From: Streptomyces ficellus
Lineage (GTDB): Bacteria; Actinomycetota; Actinomycetes; Streptomycetales; Streptomycetaceae
DNA length: 64,000 nt
Direction of reading: 5' to 3'
Assembly: GCF_030406405.1 (NCBI RefSeq)
Contig: NZ_JAUEPL010000007.1
Location: 62,001-126,000 of the forward strand
Part shown: one piece after another, positions 57,024 through 64,000 of the stretch
How positions within the stretch are numbered: the stretch's first letter is position 1
Layout: every line of letters starts with the position of its first letter
Program-made: the position numbers and the translations under genes
Notes under the pieces: generated by a model
Database searches by the model: none
Told to the model about the DNA's origin: nothing
What the model saw: only the letters and a program-made list of their open reading frames with translations

Positions 57024-59050
57024 TGGCGGAACGTCCGATGACGGAACGGAAGAAGGACCGGCCCTGGCTCATGCGGACGTATGCCGGTCACTCGACCGCC
57101 GAGGCGTCCAACGAGCTGTACCGGCGCAACCTCGCCAAGGGCCAGACCGGTCTGTCCGTCGCCTTCGACCTGCCGACGCAGACGGGCTACGACCCGGACC
57201 ACATCCTCGCCCGCGGCGAGGTGGGCCGGGTCGGGGTCCCGGTCTCGCACCTCGGTGACATGCGCCGGCTGTTCCAGGACATCCCCCTGGAGCAGACGAA
57301 CACGTCCATGACCATCAACGCCACCGCCATGTGGCTGCTGGCGCTCTACCAGGTGGTCGCGGAGAAGCAGGGCGCGGACATCACCAAGCTCCAGGGGACG
57401 ACGCAGAACGACATCGTCAAGGAGTACCTGTCGCGCGGAACGCACGTCTTCCCGCCCGGTCCCTCGCTGCGCCTGACCACCGACATGATCACCTACACGG
57501 TGAACCACATCCCCAAGTGGAACCCGATCAACATCTGCAGTTACCACCTCCAGGAGGCGGGCGCCACGCCGGTCCAGGAGATCTCGTACGCCATGTCGAC
57601 GGCGATCGCCGTCCTCGACGCGGTGTTCGCCTCCGGGCAGGTGGCGCAGGAGCGCAAGGGCGAGGTCGTCGCCCGTATCTCCTTCTTCGTGAACGCGGGC
57701 GTCCGGTTCATCGAGGAGATGTGCAAGATGCGGGCCTTCGGCCGCATCTGGGACACGATCACGCGGGAGCGGTACGGGATCGAGGACCCCAAGCACCGCC
57801 GCTTCCGCTACGGCGTGCAGGTCAACTCGCTCGGCCTGACCGAAGCGCAGCCGGAGAACAACGTCCAGCGCATCGTCCTGGAGATGCTGGCCGTGACGCT
57901 GTCGAAGAACGCACGCGCGCGGGCCGTGCAACTCCCCGCGTGGAACGAGGCGCTGGGCCTGCCCCGCCCCTGGGACCAGCAGTGGAGCCTGCGCATCCAG
58001 CAGGTGCTGGCGCATGAGAGTGACCTGCTGGAGTACGAGGACATCTTCGAGGGCTCGCACGTCATCGAGGCGAAGGTCGACGCCCTGGTCACCGAGTGCC
58101 TGGCCGAGATCGACCGGATCCAGGAGATGGGCGGCGCGATGGCCGCCGTCGAGTCCGGCTACCTCAAGTCGCAGCTGGTGTCCTCGCACGCCGAGCGGCG
58201 GGCGCGGATCGAGTCCGGCGAGGAGAAGATCGTCGGCGTCAACTGCTACGAGTCGACCGAGCCCAACCCGCTCACCGCGGACCTGGACACCGCCATCATG
58301 ACGGTGGACCCCGCCAATGAGGCGCGGGTGGTGGCGAAGCTGCACGAGTGGCGCGACAACCGCGACGAGACCCGGGCCCAGGAGGCGCTGGCCGAGCTCA
58401 AGGCGGCGGCCGCCGGAGAGGCGAACCTCTTCCCGGCCACCCTGGAGTGCGCCCGCGCGGGCGTCACCACCGGCGAGTGGGCCTGGGCGCTGCGCGACGT
58501 GTTCGGCGAGTACCGCGCCCCGACGGGCGTGTCGTCCGCGCCGGTCGCGGTCGCCGCCGAGGAGGGCACGCCGCTGGCCGCCGTACGCCGGAAGGTGGCG
58601 CGCACGGCCGAGGAGCTGGGCGCCGGGCGGTTGCGGCTGCTGGTGGGCAAGCCGGGCCTGGACGGGCATTCCAACGGGGCCGAGCAGATCGCGGTACGCG
58701 CGCGTGACGCCGGTTTCGAGGTGGTCTACCAGGGCATCCGGCTGACCCCCGAGCAGATCGTGAACGCGGCTCTCGCGGAGGACGTGCACTGCGTGGGACT
58801 GTCGATCCTGTCGGGCTCGCACGCCGAGCTGGTGCCCGACGTGCTGGCCAGGCTGCGCGAGGCCGGCGCCTCGGACATTCCGGTCATCGTCGGCGGGATC
58901 ATCCCCAGCGCCGACGCCGCCGAACTGAAGCGGGCGGGAGTGGCCGCCGTCTTCACCCCGAAGGACTTCGGGATCACGGAGATCATCGGTCGTATCGTCG
59001 ACGAGATCCGGAAAGCGAACAAGCTCGACCCTCTGGAGGTCCCCGCATGA
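57023..59050 (+). CDS. meaA: Ethylmalonyl-CoA mutase (MeaA)
   Basis: A 675-residue adenosylcobalamin-dependent mutase with fused catalytic barrel and C-terminal B12 domain. The barrel shows S-V-A-F-D-L-P-T-Q-T-G-Y-D and G-T-T-Q-N-D-I-V-K-E-Y. The cobalamin-binding D-G-H-S-N-G (D-x-H-x-x-G) lies about residue 546, followed by S-I-L-S-G-S-H and V-G-G-I-I-P. In this operon it most likely turns (2R)-ethylmalonyl-CoA into methylsuccinyl-CoA. The longer in-frame reading upstream is antiphase to ccr and was rejected; ATG 57023 is coupled to the ccr stop. Confidence 0.94.
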   Translation: MAERPMTERKKDRPWLMRTYAGHSTAEASNELYRRNLAKGQTGLSVAFDLPTQTGYDPDHILARGEVGRVGVPVSHLGDMRRLFQDIPLEQTNTSMTINATAMWLLALYQVVAEKQGADITKLQGTTQNDIVKEYLSRGTHVFPPGPSLRLTTDMITYTVNHIPKWNPINICSYHLQEAGATPVQEISYAMSTAIAVLDAVFASGQVAQERKGEVVARISFFVNAGVRFIEEMCKMRAFGRIWDTITRERYGIEDPKHRRFRYGVQVNSLGLTEAQPENNVQRIVLEMLAVTLSKNARARAVQLPAWNEALGLPRPWDQQWSLRIQQVLAHESDLLEYEDIFEGSHVIEAKVDALVTECLAEIDRIQEMGGAMAAVESGYLKSQLVSSHAERRARIESGEEKIVGVNCYESTEPNPLTADLDTAIMTVDPANEARVVAKLHEWRDNRDETRAQEALAELKAAAAGEANLFPATLECARAGVTTGEWAWALRDVFGEYRAPTGVSSAPVAVAAEEGTPLAAVRRKVARTAEELGAGRLRLLVGKPGLDGHSNGAEQIAVRARDAGFEVVYQGIRLTPEQIVNAALAEDVHCVGLSILSGSHAELVPDVLARLREAGASDIPVIVGGIIPSADAAELKRAGVAAVFTPKDFGITEIIGRIVDEIRKANKLDPLEVPA

Positions 59051-60012
59051 CCAGCCCTGTGAACCGTCTCCGCCCGCGCCGTTCCTGCCTGGCGGTCCCC
59101 GGTTCCAACCCGCGTTTCCTGGAGAAGGCCCAGGGCCTGCCCGCCGACCAGGTCTTCCTGGACCTGGAGGACGCGTGCGCGCCGCTGGCCAAGCCGGAGG
59201 CGCGGCACACCATCGTCACGTTCCTCAACGAGGGTGACTGGACGGGCAAGACCAGGGTCGTGCGGGTCAACGACTGGACGACCGAGTGGACCTACCGCGA
59301 CGTCGTCACCGTCGTCGAGGGCGCGGGCCCCAACCTGGACTGCATCATGCTGCCGAAGGTGCAGAACGCCGAGCAGGTCGTGGCGCTGGACCTGCTGCTG
59401 ACGCAGATCGAGAAGACGATGGGCTTCGAGGTCGGCCGGATCGGCATCGAGGCGCAGATCGAGAACGCGCGCGGCCTGAACAACGTCAACGAGATCGCCC
59501 AGGCCTCACCGCGCATCGAGACGATCATCTTCGGCCCGGCCGACTTCATGGCGTCCATCAACATGAAGTCGCTGGTCGTCGGCGAGCAGCCGCCCGGCTA
59601 CCCGGCCGACGCGTATCACTACATCCTGATGAAGATCCTGATGGCGGCCCGCGCCAACGACCTCCAGGCGATCGACGGTCCGTACCTCCAGATCAAGAAC
59701 GTGGACGGCTTCCGCGCGGTGGCCGGCCGCGCCGCCGCGCTCGGCTTCGACGGCAAGTGGGTGCTGCACCCGGGCCAGGTCGACGCGGCCAACGAGGTGT
59801 TCTCGCCGTCCCAGGAGGACTTCGACCACGCCGAGCTGATCCTGGACGCGTACGAGTACTACACGTCCGAGGCGGGCGGCAAGAAGGGCTCGGCGATGCT
59901 CGGCGACGAGATGATCGACGAGGCCAGCCGCAAGATGGCGCTGGTCATCTCCGGCAAGGGCCGCGCCGCCGGCATGACCCGTACCTCGAAGTTCGAAGCC
60001 CCGGAGGCCTGA
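59047..60012 (+). CDS. Malyl-CoA/beta-methylmalyl-CoA lyase
   Basis: A 321-residue CitE-like (HpcH/HpaI) CoA-ester lyase: R-S-C-L-A-V-P-G-S-N-P-R at the start, V-F-L-D-L-E-D-A-C metal site, G-I-E-A-Q-I-E-N-A-R-G-L and F-G-P-A-D-F-M-A-S-I. The C-terminal H-P-G-Q-V-D-A-A-N closes the fold. In the ethylmalonyl-CoA pathway it would split beta-methylmalyl-CoA into glyoxylate and propionyl-CoA. ATGA overlap with meaA. Confidence 0.92.
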   Translation: MTSPVNRLRPRRSCLAVPGSNPRFLEKAQGLPADQVFLDLEDACAPLAKPEARHTIVTFLNEGDWTGKTRVVRVNDWTTEWTYRDVVTVVEGAGPNLDCIMLPKVQNAEQVVALDLLLTQIEKTMGFEVGRIGIEAQIENARGLNNVNEIAQASPRIETIIFGPADFMASINMKSLVVGEQPPGYPADAYHYILMKILMAARANDLQAIDGPYLQIKNVDGFRAVAGRAAALGFDGKWVLHPGQVDAANEVFSPSQEDFDHAELILDAYEYYTSEAGGKKGSAMLGDEMIDEASRKMALVISGKGRAAGMTRTSKFEAPEA

Positions 60013-60017
60013 GCACC

Positions 60018-60530
60018 ATGCAGTTCGGACGCACCTATGAGGAGTTCGAAGTCGGCGCCGTGTACAAGCACTGGCCCGGGAAGACGGTCACCGAGTACGA
60101 CGACCACCTCTTCTGCCTGCTGACGATGAACCACCACCCCCTCCACATGGACACCAACTATGCGGAGAAGACGACGGACTTCGGGAGGAACGTCGTCGTC
60201 GGCAATTACATCTACTCGCTCCTGCTGGGCATGTCCGTGCCGGACGTCTCCGGCAAGGCGATCGCCAACCTGGAGATCGAGTCGCTGCGCCATGTGGCGC
60301 CGACCTTCCACGGCGACACCATCTACGGCGAGACCACCGTCCTCGACAAGACGCCCTCGAAGTCCAAGTCCGACCGGGGGATCGTGTACGTGGAGACCAA
60401 GGGCTACAAGCAGGACGGCACGCTCGTGTGCGTCTTCCGCCGCAAGGTGATGGTCCCCACCGAGACGTACATCAAGGAGCGCGGCGGCGAGCAGCCCGGC
60501 CGGCCCGAACCGAAGCAGCAGGAGAAGTAG
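60018..60530 (+). CDS. MaoC-like (mesaconyl-CoA hydratase candidate)
   Basis: A 170-residue single hot-dog MaoC protein with the hydratase signature L-T-M-N-H-H-P-L-H-M-D (catalytic Asp/His equivalents), the F-G-R-N-V-V-V-G-N-Y segment and C-terminal R-R-K-V-M-V-P. In the pathway it would hydrate mesaconyl-CoA to beta-methylmalyl-CoA. Known proteobacterial Mch is about twice as long with two hot-dog units, so this one would act as a dimer. It starts 5 bp after mcl and is followed closely by the dehydrogenase. Confidence 0.88.
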   Translation: MQFGRTYEEFEVGAVYKHWPGKTVTEYDDHLFCLLTMNHHPLHMDTNYAEKTTDFGRNVVVGNYIYSLLLGMSVPDVSGKAIANLEIESLRHVAPTFHGDTIYGETTVLDKTPSKSKSDRGIVYVETKGYKQDGTLVCVFRRKVMVPTETYIKERGGEQPGRPEPKQQEK

Positions 60531-60532
60531 TC

Positions 60533-61738
60533 ATGGCCCGACTCGCGCAGACGCACGGTCTGACCGACGTTCAGCAGGAGATCCTCTCCACCGTCCGGGA
60601 CTTCGTCGACAAGGAGATCATCCCGGTCGCGACCGAGCTGGAGCACCGTGACGAGTACCCGCAGGACATCGTCGACGGGCTGAAGGAGCTGGGCGTCTTC
60701 GGGCTGATGATCCCGGAGGAGTACGGGGGTCTGGGCGAGTCCCTGCTCACGTACGCGCTGTGCGTGGAGGAGATCGCGCGCGGCTGGATGTCCGTGTCGG
60801 GCATCATCAACACCCACTTCATCGTCGCGTACATGCTCAAGCAGCACGGCACGCAGGAGCAGAAGGACACCTTCCTGCCGCGCATGGCGGCGGGCGAGGT
60901 GCGCGGTGCGTTCTCGATGTCGGAGCCGGCCCTGGGCTCGGATGTGTCGGCCATCACATCGAAGGCGGTGAAGGACGGCGACGAGTACGTCCTGAACGGT
61001 CAGAAGATGTGGCTGACGAACGGCGGCACGTCAACCCTGGTCGCCGTTCTCGTCCGAAGTGACGAAGGACACCCCGAGGGCACCGCGCCCCACAAGTCGA
61101 TGACGACCTTCCTGGTGGAGAAGGAGCCGGGCTTCGGAGAGGTCCGGCCGGGCCTCACCATTCCCGGGAAGATCGACAAGATGGGCTACAAGGGCGTCGA
61201 CACCACCGAGCTCATCATGGACGGACTGCGCATTCCGGCCAATCGTGTCCTCGGTGGGACCACCGGCCGAGGGTTTTACCAAATGATGGACGGTGTCGAG
61301 GTCGGCCGGGTGAATGTCGCGGCGCGTGGTTGCGGAGTCGCGCAGCGTGCATTTGAGCTGGGAGTCTCGTACGCCCAGCAACGTCACACTTTCGGCAAGC
61401 CGATCGCTCAGCACCAGGCGATCCAGTTCAAGCTGGCCGAGATGGCTACCAAGGTCGAGGCCGCTCATGCCATGATGGTCAACGCAGCCCGCAAAAAGGA
61501 CTCCGGGGAACGAAACGACCTGGAAGCAGGGATGGCGAAGTACCTCGCCTCCGAATACTGCAAAGAGGTCGTCGAGGACGCCTTCCGTATCCATGGCGGC
61601 TACGGATTCTCGAAGGAGTACGAAATCGAGCGTCTCTACCGAGAGGCGCCGATGCTGCTCATCGGTGAAGGTACCGCCGAGATCCAGAAAATGATCATTG
61701 GGCGTCGGTTGCTCGAGGAGTACCGGTTCCAGGGTTGA
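60533..61738 (+). CDS. Acyl-CoA dehydrogenase, methylsuccinyl-CoA dehydrogenase candidate
   Basis: A 401-residue FAD acyl-CoA dehydrogenase: A-F-S-M-S-E-P-A-L-G-S-D, W-L-T-N-G-G-T-S-T, Q-R-H-T-F-G-K-P-I-A and the ending with I-H-G-G-Y-G-F-S-K-E-Y. Context makes it the methylsuccinyl-CoA dehydrogenase of the operon. Known proteobacterial enzymes carry a roughly 150-residue N-terminal extension that is absent here. The catalytic base should be a glutamate near the C-terminal end, in R-E-A-P-M-L-L-I-G-E-G-T-A. The second half, from about 61060, has visibly more A/T third positions than the first. Confidence 0.88.
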   Translation: MARLAQTHGLTDVQQEILSTVRDFVDKEIIPVATELEHRDEYPQDIVDGLKELGVFGLMIPEEYGGLGESLLTYALCVEEIARGWMSVSGIINTHFIVAYMLKQHGTQEQKDTFLPRMAAGEVRGAFSMSEPALGSDVSAITSKAVKDGDEYVLNGQKMWLTNGGTSTLVAVLVRSDEGHPEGTAPHKSMTTFLVEKEPGFGEVRPGLTIPGKIDKMGYKGVDTTELIMDGLRIPANRVLGGTTGRGFYQMMDGVEVGRVNVAARGCGVAQRAFELGVSYAQQRHTFGKPIAQHQAIQFKLAEMATKVEAAHAMMVNAARKKDSGERNDLEAGMAKYLASEYCKEVVEDAFRIHGGYGFSKEYEIERLYREAPMLLIGEGTAEIQKMIIGRRLLEEYRFQG

Positions 61739-61817
61739 TTGCCGCTTTGAGGTCGGTTTGGCCGCGAAGAAGATCACACCCTGTCATCCTCTTCCGGCCG
61801 CCGACTCGGCTTCTGGC

Positions 61818-61848
61818 TTGCCCAGTTGCGGCCCGCAACCGATAGCAT
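61818..61848 (+). promoter_or_regulatory. psd-pssA promoter with internal palindrome
   Basis: TTGCCC (61818-61823), 19 bp, TAGCAT (61843-61848). The spacer holds GTTGCGG-C-CCGCAAC (61825-61839), a perfect palindrome with 7-bp arms. A repressor there would block the promoter. It lies 59 bp before ATG 61907. Confidence 0.5.
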
Positions 61849-61906
61849 CGCCCGAAAGCCGCCGTCCCCCGCAACCGCGCGGCATCATCCGCTACGAAGG
61901 TCATCC

Positions 61907-62563
61907 ATGCCCCACAGCCAAACCTCTGCACCTCGCGACAGCCTCCTTGGCGTGCGTATCGCTCGCGGAGCATCGCCGTGGCTCCTGCCGACCGTCGCCA
62001 CCGCCGCACTCAGCCTTGCCCGCTCGCGCCGTTCCAAGCGCGCCGCGGCCATCGCCGTGCCCACCACCGCTCTGGCGGCGGGCATGCTGTGGTTCTTCCG
62101 CGACCCCGAGCGCGAGATCGCGCAGGGGCGGGTCATCTCGCCCGCCGACGGCGTGGTGCAGAGCATCATGCCGTGGAAGGACGGGCGTACCCGGGTCGCC
62201 ATCTTCATGAGCCCGCTGAACGTCCACGTCAACCGCGCCCCGCTGGCGGGCACGGTGACGTCCGTCGAGCACGTGCCCGGCGGTTTCGTGCCGGCGTTCA
62301 ACAAGGAGAGCGAGAACAACGAGCGCGTTGTCTGGCACTTCGACACCGAGCTCGGTGACATCGAGATGGTGCAGATCGCGGGCGCGGTCGCCCGTCGCAT
62401 CGTGCCGTACATCCCCCAGGGGACCAAGGTCGAGCAGGGCGAGCGTATTGGTCTGATCCGCTTCGGATCGCGCGTTGACATCTACCTTCCGGAAGGTGTC
62501 GACGTCGCTGTCGAGGTCGGTCAGACCACGACCGCGGGGGTGACTCGAATTGACCGTGATTGA
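61907..62563 (+). CDS. psd: Phosphatidylserine decarboxylase
   Basis: A 218-residue proenzyme making phosphatidylethanolamine, of the short PSD-A (archaeal-type/PSD-related) class. It has an N-terminal hydrophobic region, F-R-D-P-E-R at about residue 64, S-P-A-D-G-V-V and M-S-P-L-N-V-H-V-N-R, and the self-cleavage motif R-F-G-S-R-V-D-I, where cleavage before serine makes the pyruvoyl group. The stop overlaps pssA by 14 nt, linking synthesis and decarboxylation of phosphatidylserine. Confidence 0.93.
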   Translation: MPHSQTSAPRDSLLGVRIARGASPWLLPTVATAALSLARSRRSKRAAAIAVPTTALAAGMLWFFRDPEREIAQGRVISPADGVVQSIMPWKDGRTRVAIFMSPLNVHVNRAPLAGTVTSVEHVPGGFVPAFNKESENNERVVWHFDTELGDIEMVQIAGAVARRIVPYIPQGTKVEQGERIGLIRFGSRVDIYLPEGVDVAVEVGQTTTAGVTRIDRD

Positions 62564-63419
62564 TCCTGAGACCCCGGCCAACTGGGTCGCGGACGCCGAG
62601 GCGGACGCCGCCGAGGAAGCCGAGGAGATGCCGCTGTCACTGCGGCTCTCAATAGCGGACACGCTTACCCTCGGTAACGCGACCTGCGGTTTCATGGCCG
62701 TGTACTTCACCACCACCGGCATCCTGATCCCGCACCTCACGGGCAGCGACGAGACCGGCATGGCGCGGCACTCCGCCGCGACGGCCGTGATCCTGATGCT
62801 GTGCGCGGCGGTCTTCGACCTGTTCGACGGGCTCGTGGCGCGCAAGCTCCGCAGCTCGCCGATGGGCGCCGAGCTGGACAACCTGTCGGACCTGATCAGC
62901 TTCGGTCTGGCCCCGGCGTACTTCGTCCTCGTCTACGGGATGGTCGCGGACGACGCGCACCAGCGGGTCTCCGCGGTGGCCGCGATCGTGGTGCTGCTGG
63001 CGGTGGTGCTACGCCTGGCCAGGTTCAGCTGCGTGACCATGAAGGACGGCATGTTCCAGGGCATGCCCTCCCCCTTCGGGGCGCTGACGGTGGTCTCCAT
63101 CGTGCTGCTGGAGCTGCCGTTCATCCCGACGCTGCTGGCGATCATCGGTACGGCGTGGCTGATGGTGAGCCGGGTCGAGTACCCCAAGCCGCGGGGCGTT
63201 CTCGCGGTGGCGATGCTCAGCTGGATCGTCGGCGCGATGGGCCTGCTGGCCGCGTGGGCGTTCGACGCGCCGGGCGGGCAGCTGCTGCTCCAGACCGGCT
63301 GCGCGCTCCAGGTGGTGCTGGGCGCCGTGATCCCCCTCTTCGCGACGGCCCGGCGGGTGAACACCTTCCGCGACAACCGGCGCGAGAGCCGGGAGGCGCG
63401 GGCGGCGCAGCTGCCGTAG
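62550..63419 (+). CDS. pssA: CDP-diacylglycerol-serine O-phosphatidyltransferase
   Basis: A 289-residue membrane enzyme making phosphatidylserine. The CDP-alcohol phosphotransferase motif D-L-F-D-G-L-V-A-R, then G-A-E-L-D-N-L-S-D, is complete, and six to eight hydrophobic segments follow. The start is TTG 62550 or GTG 62556 inside the psd gene; GGGGG lies a few bases upstream of the TTG, so coupling is likely. The N-terminal 25 residues are acidic. Confidence 0.93.
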   Translation: MTVIDPETPANWVADAEADAAEEAEEMPLSLRLSIADTLTLGNATCGFMAVYFTTTGILIPHLTGSDETGMARHSAATAVILMLCAAVFDLFDGLVARKLRSSPMGAELDNLSDLISFGLAPAYFVLVYGMVADDAHQRVSAVAAIVVLLAVVLRLARFSCVTMKDGMFQGMPSPFGALTVVSIVLLELPFIPTLLAIIGTAWLMVSRVEYPKPRGVLAVAMLSWIVGAMGLLAAWAFDAPGGQLLLQTGCALQVVLGAVIPLFATARRVNTFRDNRRESREARAAQLP

Positions 63420-63478
63420 TCCTGGCGTAGGTCTGGCGTAGGTCTGCCTTGGACCTGCCTGGCGGGAAGTGTGAGGAA

Positions 63479-63513
63479 GGGCCCGGGTGCGGGGAACCGC
63501 ATCCGGGCCCTTT
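63479..63513 (+). terminator. Intrinsic terminator after pssA
   Basis: GGGCCCGGGTGCGG pairs with CCGCATCCGGGCCC (14 bp, one G-U) around GGAA and is followed by TTT. Confidence 0.8.
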
Positions 63514-63604
63514 CGCGTGCGGGCCATGACAGCGATGTCTTATTTGGCATGGATCATCACGCTTTGGGCACCTCGGTTCTGAGTACTGACCGAAAGGAGC
63601 CACC

Positions 63605-63874
63605 ATGGTCATCAGGAAGTTCCACGAGATGGGCGTGCGCAGCGAGCACGCGTACATGGCCGCCTTCGCGTCCATCGGCCTCTCCATCGCCAGCTGGGCC
63701 GGGTCCCTCAAGCTGGAGCCCGGCACAGGACTCGCCCGCGCCGACCGGTGGGGCATATTCGTCGGCCAATGGGCACCCACGTTCTTCGGCCTCGGGCTCG
63801 CTCTGTCCCACTACGAGCAGCACGACGGCACCCTCGTCGTCGACACCCGGGAAGTCCGCAGAGAGGCCGCCTAG
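63605..63874 (+). CDS. Small membrane protein, unknown function
   Basis: An 89-residue protein with two hydrophobic stretches (A-Y-M-A-A-F-A-S-I-G-L-S-I-A-S-W and W-A-P-T-F-F-G-L-G-L-A-L-S) and a charged C-terminus with D-T-R-E-V-R-R-E. AAAGGAG precedes ATG 63605. Its upstream region (63535-63600) is distinctly A/T-rich. It resembles small conserved Streptomyces proteins that I cannot name. Confidence 0.75.
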   Translation: MVIRKFHEMGVRSEHAYMAAFASIGLSIASWAGSLKLEPGTGLARADRWGIFVGQWAPTFFGLGLALSHYEQHDGTLVVDTREVRREAA

Positions 63875-63919
63875 CCGCACAGTGGCAGCCGCAGCCGCTC
63901 AGGGGGCGGGCGGCGGCCC

Positions 63920-63952
63920 GGCCCGGCACGGTGCATGCCACCGTGCCGGGCC
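63920..63952. terminator. Perfect hairpin after the small gene
   Basis: GGCCCGGCACGGTG and CACCGTGCCGGGCC form a perfect 14-bp stem with a CATGC loop, 45 bp after the stop at 63874. No T-tract follows. Confidence 0.7.
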
Positions 63953-64000
63953 GTGGCGTTCACAGCGCGGCACGGCGTCCGGCTCGGGGCTCTGACGCTC

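Noticed and set aside
1..64000. tRNA, rRNA, riboswitch or prophage elements
   Set aside because: No cloverleaf, rRNA signature, known aptamer or phage structural gene was recognised by eye on either strand.

Overview
The window looks like chromosomal DNA from a Streptomyces or close relative. The evidence is the very high G+C with near-total G/C third codon positions, frequent GTG starts, 4-nt stop/start overlaps in operons, and Streptomyces-typical families: a SigB/F/G-type sigma factor, GAF-ANTAR and PAS-GAF proteins, a gvpO-A-F-G-J-L-S-K gas-vesicle operon, a ccr-meaA cluster, paired hemerythrins and a stand-alone LigD polymerase. No rRNA, tRNA, CRISPR array, prophage or intact transposon was seen. 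As far as I recall, parts of the gene order resemble S. coelicolor SCO6467-SCO6475 (ccr cluster, psd-pss) and SCO6497-SCO6508 (transketolase, ligD-pol, gvp); this was not checked by search.

Layout. 1-7.9 kb: end of a pterin dehydratase gene, an MmyB-type regulator, two membrane proteins, a YGSN-motif protein, tdh-kbl (threonine to glycine), a LysR regulator and an amino-acid permease. 8-14.6 kb: a membrane phosphatase/phosphodiesterase, a degenerate resolvase-like protein, two metallo-beta-lactamase-fold proteins, a DedA protein and an aminotransferase-fold protein without the PLP lysine. 14.7-24.2 kb: a stress and signalling block with GAF-ANTAR, PAS-GAF, sigma factor, DUF2795, CBS, DJ-1, mycothiol-dependent-isomerase-like, baeRF2/Rv2629-like, PAP2-diacylglycerol-kinase fusion and L,D-transpeptidase-like lipoprotein. 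24.4-32.2 kb: gas vesicles, LigD polymerase, transketolase and a type II NADH dehydrogenase. 32.5-39.1 kb: hemerythrin, methyltransferase, VOC, GNAT, then MFS / GntR / adenosine deaminase. 39-46.1 kb: a secreted CocE-type hydrolase and a four-peptidase operon (M55, M20, S9, S66). 46.3-52.2 kb: hemerythrin, SRPBCC, LexA-boxed radical SAM protein, secreted tripeptidyl-aminopeptidase-like enzyme, a GNAT remnant and a HEAT protein. 52.6-64 kb: a duplicated 3-hydroxyacyl-CoA dehydrogenase, TetR, ccr-meaA-mcl-maoC-acd (ethylmalonyl-CoA type pathway), psd-pssA and a small membrane protein.

How the parts work together. The 18-33 kb stretch has several sites fitting the SigB-family promoter consensus GNNT-N14-16-GGGTAY, next to a gene for a sigma factor of that class; they precede DUF2795, CBS, baeRF2, LigD-pol, possibly hemerythrin and the membrane phosphatase, suggesting a local stress regulon. 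A GntR gene, its divergent MFS gene and the downstream adenosine deaminase share the element TTGTCTGACAA or a one-base-shorter form, which suggests a small purine-related regulon. The 52-61.7 kb block turns C4 acyl-CoA into ethylmalonyl-CoA and onward to C5/C3/C2 units, which also serve as polyketide extender precursors.

Limits: all motif and start calls were made by eye. Family assignments rest on recognisable motifs and general similarity, not database searches.
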